Assembly (NCBI GenBank): GCA_022564055.1
Contig: JADFMD010000008.1
Location: 1-57,527, forward strand
DNA from: Gemmatimonadota bacterium
GTDB taxonomy: Bacteria; Gemmatimonadota; Gemmatimonadetes; Longimicrobiales; Gaopeijiaceae
DNA length: 57,527 bases
Direction: 5' to 3'
A program made the position numbers and the translations under genes. Shown here piece after piece: positions 55,772-57,527 of the stretch. Each line of letters opens with the position of its first letter. The stretch's first letter is position 1. A model generated the notes under the pieces. That model was not told where the DNA came from and made no database searches. It saw only the letters and a list, made by a program, of their open reading frames with translations.

Positions 55772-57166
55772 CTACCGTCCGTTCTGCGCCTCGGCTCGCT
55801 CCCGCCGTCGCTGCTCGCGCGCGCGTGCCTGTTCGAGAAGGTCTTCGGGGATCTCCTCACCCACGACGATGCCCTGCTTGGTCACGGGAGCAAAATAAAT
55901 CCGGGCGTTGGCCATCTCATCCGTGGTCGCCGCTCCGTACACCACATCCACTGTCGAATCAGGGTTGTAGCGATTTTCGGCGGAATTGTCGAACCACCAG
56001 GTCATGTGAAGCTTGGAGCCGGCCGGAACGAGGAGCGGCTCCTTGTACTCGTAAAGGAACTGCCAGTTGAAGTCGTAGTCCGGGACCCAGAGCAGGGTCT
56101 CCATCTTCCCGTCCGGATACTCGAGCTCGTACTTCACAGCCTTTCCCCGGTAGTGCATGTGCGGCCCCATGGAAAGGAGATAGGTGTCTTCCTCGAACAG
56201 ACGCTGGTGCTTCACCTCGTAGTTCGGATCACCCGCAGGAATCTTCCACTCCCGCGTGAAATTCAGGTCCGTTTCGACCACATAGTCGATCACATCGCCG
56301 GGCTCGTAGAAAATGAACCCAGCCTGGGTGAAGTCTTGTACGGCCGTGCCCGGCCCTGGCTGCTTGTGATAGTGAATGTTGACGGTGATGTAGGGATCCT
56401 CGGGCAGGAGTACGCCCCAACCCTCCGGGTAGGTGAACGGCCCCCGGCCGGGGACGCCCACGCCCATGTGGCTGGACACGATATGGTGAACCCACGGACC
56501 ACCGGGGCGAAGCTCGGCCTTCGATACCCACCTGGCTTCGGTGTGCTGGCCCTCGGGGACGGGCATGGTGAACGTCGGCTGCCAGTCCATCACGTCGTCC
56601 GGCACATCCACCGGCTCCGAGAACGCCACGATCAGATCCGGATCGCCGATCCACCAGCCCGAGGGTGGCAGCGTCGTTCCGCCCTCCTCCACCTCTCCGG
56701 CTGCGACACGAGCCTCCCATGCCCTCAGGTCCGCCAGGTCTCCGGCCGGTGCCCCCGCATCCACCCAGGCGATGAGCGTCGCCTTATCGGCATCCGGGAT
56801 GTAGCGCTCGTCCTTGAAGGTTCCCTGGTGCTGCACGTGGGCTCCCCAGGGAGGCATGTACCCCGTCTCCAGAGCCCGTTTGATGCGACTGGCCCAAGGG
56901 CGGGCGTCTTCGTACGCGATGAGCGACATCGGGGCCGTGAGTCCACCGACGGACGGACCGTCCGGTTGGTGACAAGCCACGCAGTTCTTCTGGAGGATCG
57001 GAAGCGCATCCGCGTAGAAAGTGGGTACGCCTGCCACGGGGCCCGAAGCCAGAACCGCACCGTCCGTGCGCTCGACGCCACTCGTCTGCATGTTCGCGCA
57101 GCCGCTCAGCCCTAAGACTCCAACCCCCAGCAGACCGAACAAAGCCCTCATTCTCTCGACGCTCAT
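55772..57166 (-). CDS. Exported heme c / PHM-like copper protein
   Basis: Lipoprotein of 464 residues from the Met at 57166, with AAGGGGG 5 bases upstream. The signal peptide (LFGLLGVGVLGLSGCA) has a lipobox. A heme c motif CVACH (about residue 55-59) sits in a short cytochrome c-like domain (QKNCVACHQPDGPSVGG). The rest, about 200-450, resembles a copper type II ascorbate-dependent monooxygenase (PHM/DBH) fold: WVHHIVSSHMGVGV, VNIHYHKQPG, MGPHMHYRGK and TWWFDNSAENRYNP with paired His residues that would bind two coppers. Such heme-copper fusions are known from genome annotations of related bacteria but have no established function. A separate transcript upstream of DUF3500. Confidence 0.85.
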   Translation of the reverse strand: MSVERMRALFGLLGVGVLGLSGCANMQTSGVERTDGAVLASGPVAGVPTFYADALPILQKNCVACHQPDGPSVGGLTAPMSLIAYEDARPWASRIKRALETGYMPPWGAHVQHQGTFKDERYIPDADKATLIAWVDAGAPAGDLADLRAWEARVAAGEVEEGGTTLPPSGWWIGDPDLIVAFSEPVDVPDDVMDWQPTFTMPVPEGQHTEARWVSKAELRPGGPWVHHIVSSHMGVGVPGRGPFTYPEGWGVLLPEDPYITVNIHYHKQPGPGTAVQDFTQAGFIFYEPGDVIDYVVETDLNFTREWKIPAGDPNYEVKHQRLFEEDTYLLSMGPHMHYRGKAVKYELEYPDGKMETLLWVPDYDFNWQFLYEYKEPLLVPAGSKLHMTWWFDNSAENRYNPDSTVDVVYGAATTDEMANARIYFAPVTKQGIVVGEEIPEDLLEQARAREQRRRERAEAQNGR

Positions 57167-57257
57167 TAGTCCCCCTTGGAACCGGTAGCGAGACGATATT
57201 CCGACGAACAGGAAGTCCTGAAAAATGTGGCATCCTCCCGCACACGCAAACCCACAG

Positions 57258-57527
57258 TCAGGGTAGCATCGGCTTGCGCCTGTGGGCAAGGCTGGCGTAA
57301 CAAGTTGGGCAGGAGGTAAGACCAAAGGATAACCTGAAGGCCCCCTCGGGCCCCGCTTGGATCTCGGTCGCGACGGCCTGAGCCTCGTCGAGGACCCGCT
57401 TCCCGAGGTCGGGATTTTCGAGCTGAGGAATCAGGAATGCGGGCGCCGGAACCAGTTTCCTGCCGCGATCTGTAAGCACCGGACAAAGCGGGGTGAAAGG
57501 GACATGGTAGGCCTCTCGACGAGCGCT
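57258..57527 (-). CDS. Possible protein C-terminus running off the window
   Basis: An open frame enters from the right edge and runs 89 codons to a stop at 57258. Its end has CPTCYASLAHRRKP with a CxxC pair; nothing else is recognisable. Third-position bias is moderate, so this could be a real gene or an accidental frame. No start lies in the window. Confidence 0.35.
   Translation of the reverse strand, partial: SARREAYHVPFTPLCPVLTDRGRKLVPAPAFLIPQLENPDLGKRVLDEAQAVATEIQAGPEGAFRLSFGLTSCPTCYASLAHRRKPMLP

Noticed and set aside
57166-57486. 106-codon minus-strand frame before the heme-copper gene
   Set aside because: Out of phase with the more gene-like frame at 57258-57527, with Arg/Gly/Ser-rich composition and no motif.

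Overview
The window looks like a chromosomal segment of a GC-rich, Gram-negative, aerobic heterotroph, most likely a member of the Gemmatimonadota. The clues are: an alternative complex III subunit (ActF) at the left edge; a compact primary sigma factor of the type found in the Fibrobacterota-Chlorobiota-Bacteroidota group; two Omp85-like outer-membrane barrels; and many exported hydrolases of the kinds common in that phylum (penicillin acylase, M1 and M24 peptidases, Asp-box propeller protein, amidohydrolase, DUF3500, heme-copper proteins). The placement is inferred from protein character only. There is no rRNA, tRNA, CRISPR array, insertion sequence or prophage. No gene-free stretch exceeds 300 bases; the longest gaps are about 257 bp (41819-42075) and 238 bp (46515-46752).

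Layout. 0-4.5 kb: the 3' end of actF, a GAF-GAF-GGDEF diguanylate cyclase, and a minus-strand set acyl-CoA dehydrogenase - tatA - trmJ-like. 4.6-9.6 kb: gcvH and gcvP, a UPF0173 metallo-hydrolase and a lipoate ligase-family protein, that is, glycine cleavage plus the probable lipoylation enzyme. 9.6-17.5 kb: a complete peptide-type ABC importer with two tandem substrate-binding lipoproteins, two permeases (one with an extra N-terminal membrane module) and two ATPases with overlapping genes. 17.6-24.8 kb: a lone TolQ/ExbB channel protein, a Slt-type lytic transglycosylase, a cold-shock protein, DNA polymerase I with a degenerate proofreading domain, and a tail-less SSB. 24.8-29.8 kb: the sigma factor flanked by two outer-membrane barrel genes, all on the minus strand. 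29.9-33.9 kb: malic enzyme and PEP carboxykinase. 34-47.9 kb: mostly separately transcribed exported hydrolases. 47.9-49.5 kb: a divergent MarR regulator/NmrA protein pair with a clear operator. 49.6-52.5 kb: pyruvate phosphate dikinase. 52.5-57.2 kb: exported HpcH-type aldolase, cyclase-family protein, DUF3500 lipoprotein and a heme c/copper protein.

How it fits together. The genes describe a cell that takes up peptides and amino acids: exported peptidases and amidases release substrates, the Dpp-type importer brings peptides in, glycine is oxidised by the glycine cleavage system, and C4 carbon is sent to pyruvate and PEP by malic enzyme, PEP carboxykinase and pyruvate phosphate dikinase (gluconeogenesis). 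This is inference from gene content.

I did not find an unmistakable new defence or mobile system. The observations most worth following are a strong terminator whose U-tract almost touches the ribosome binding site of the barrel gene downstream of the sigma factor, a three-half-site operator on the MarR/NmrA promoter, a fused N-terminal module on the DppC-like permease, and a run of exported enzymes from families that are normally cytoplasmic.
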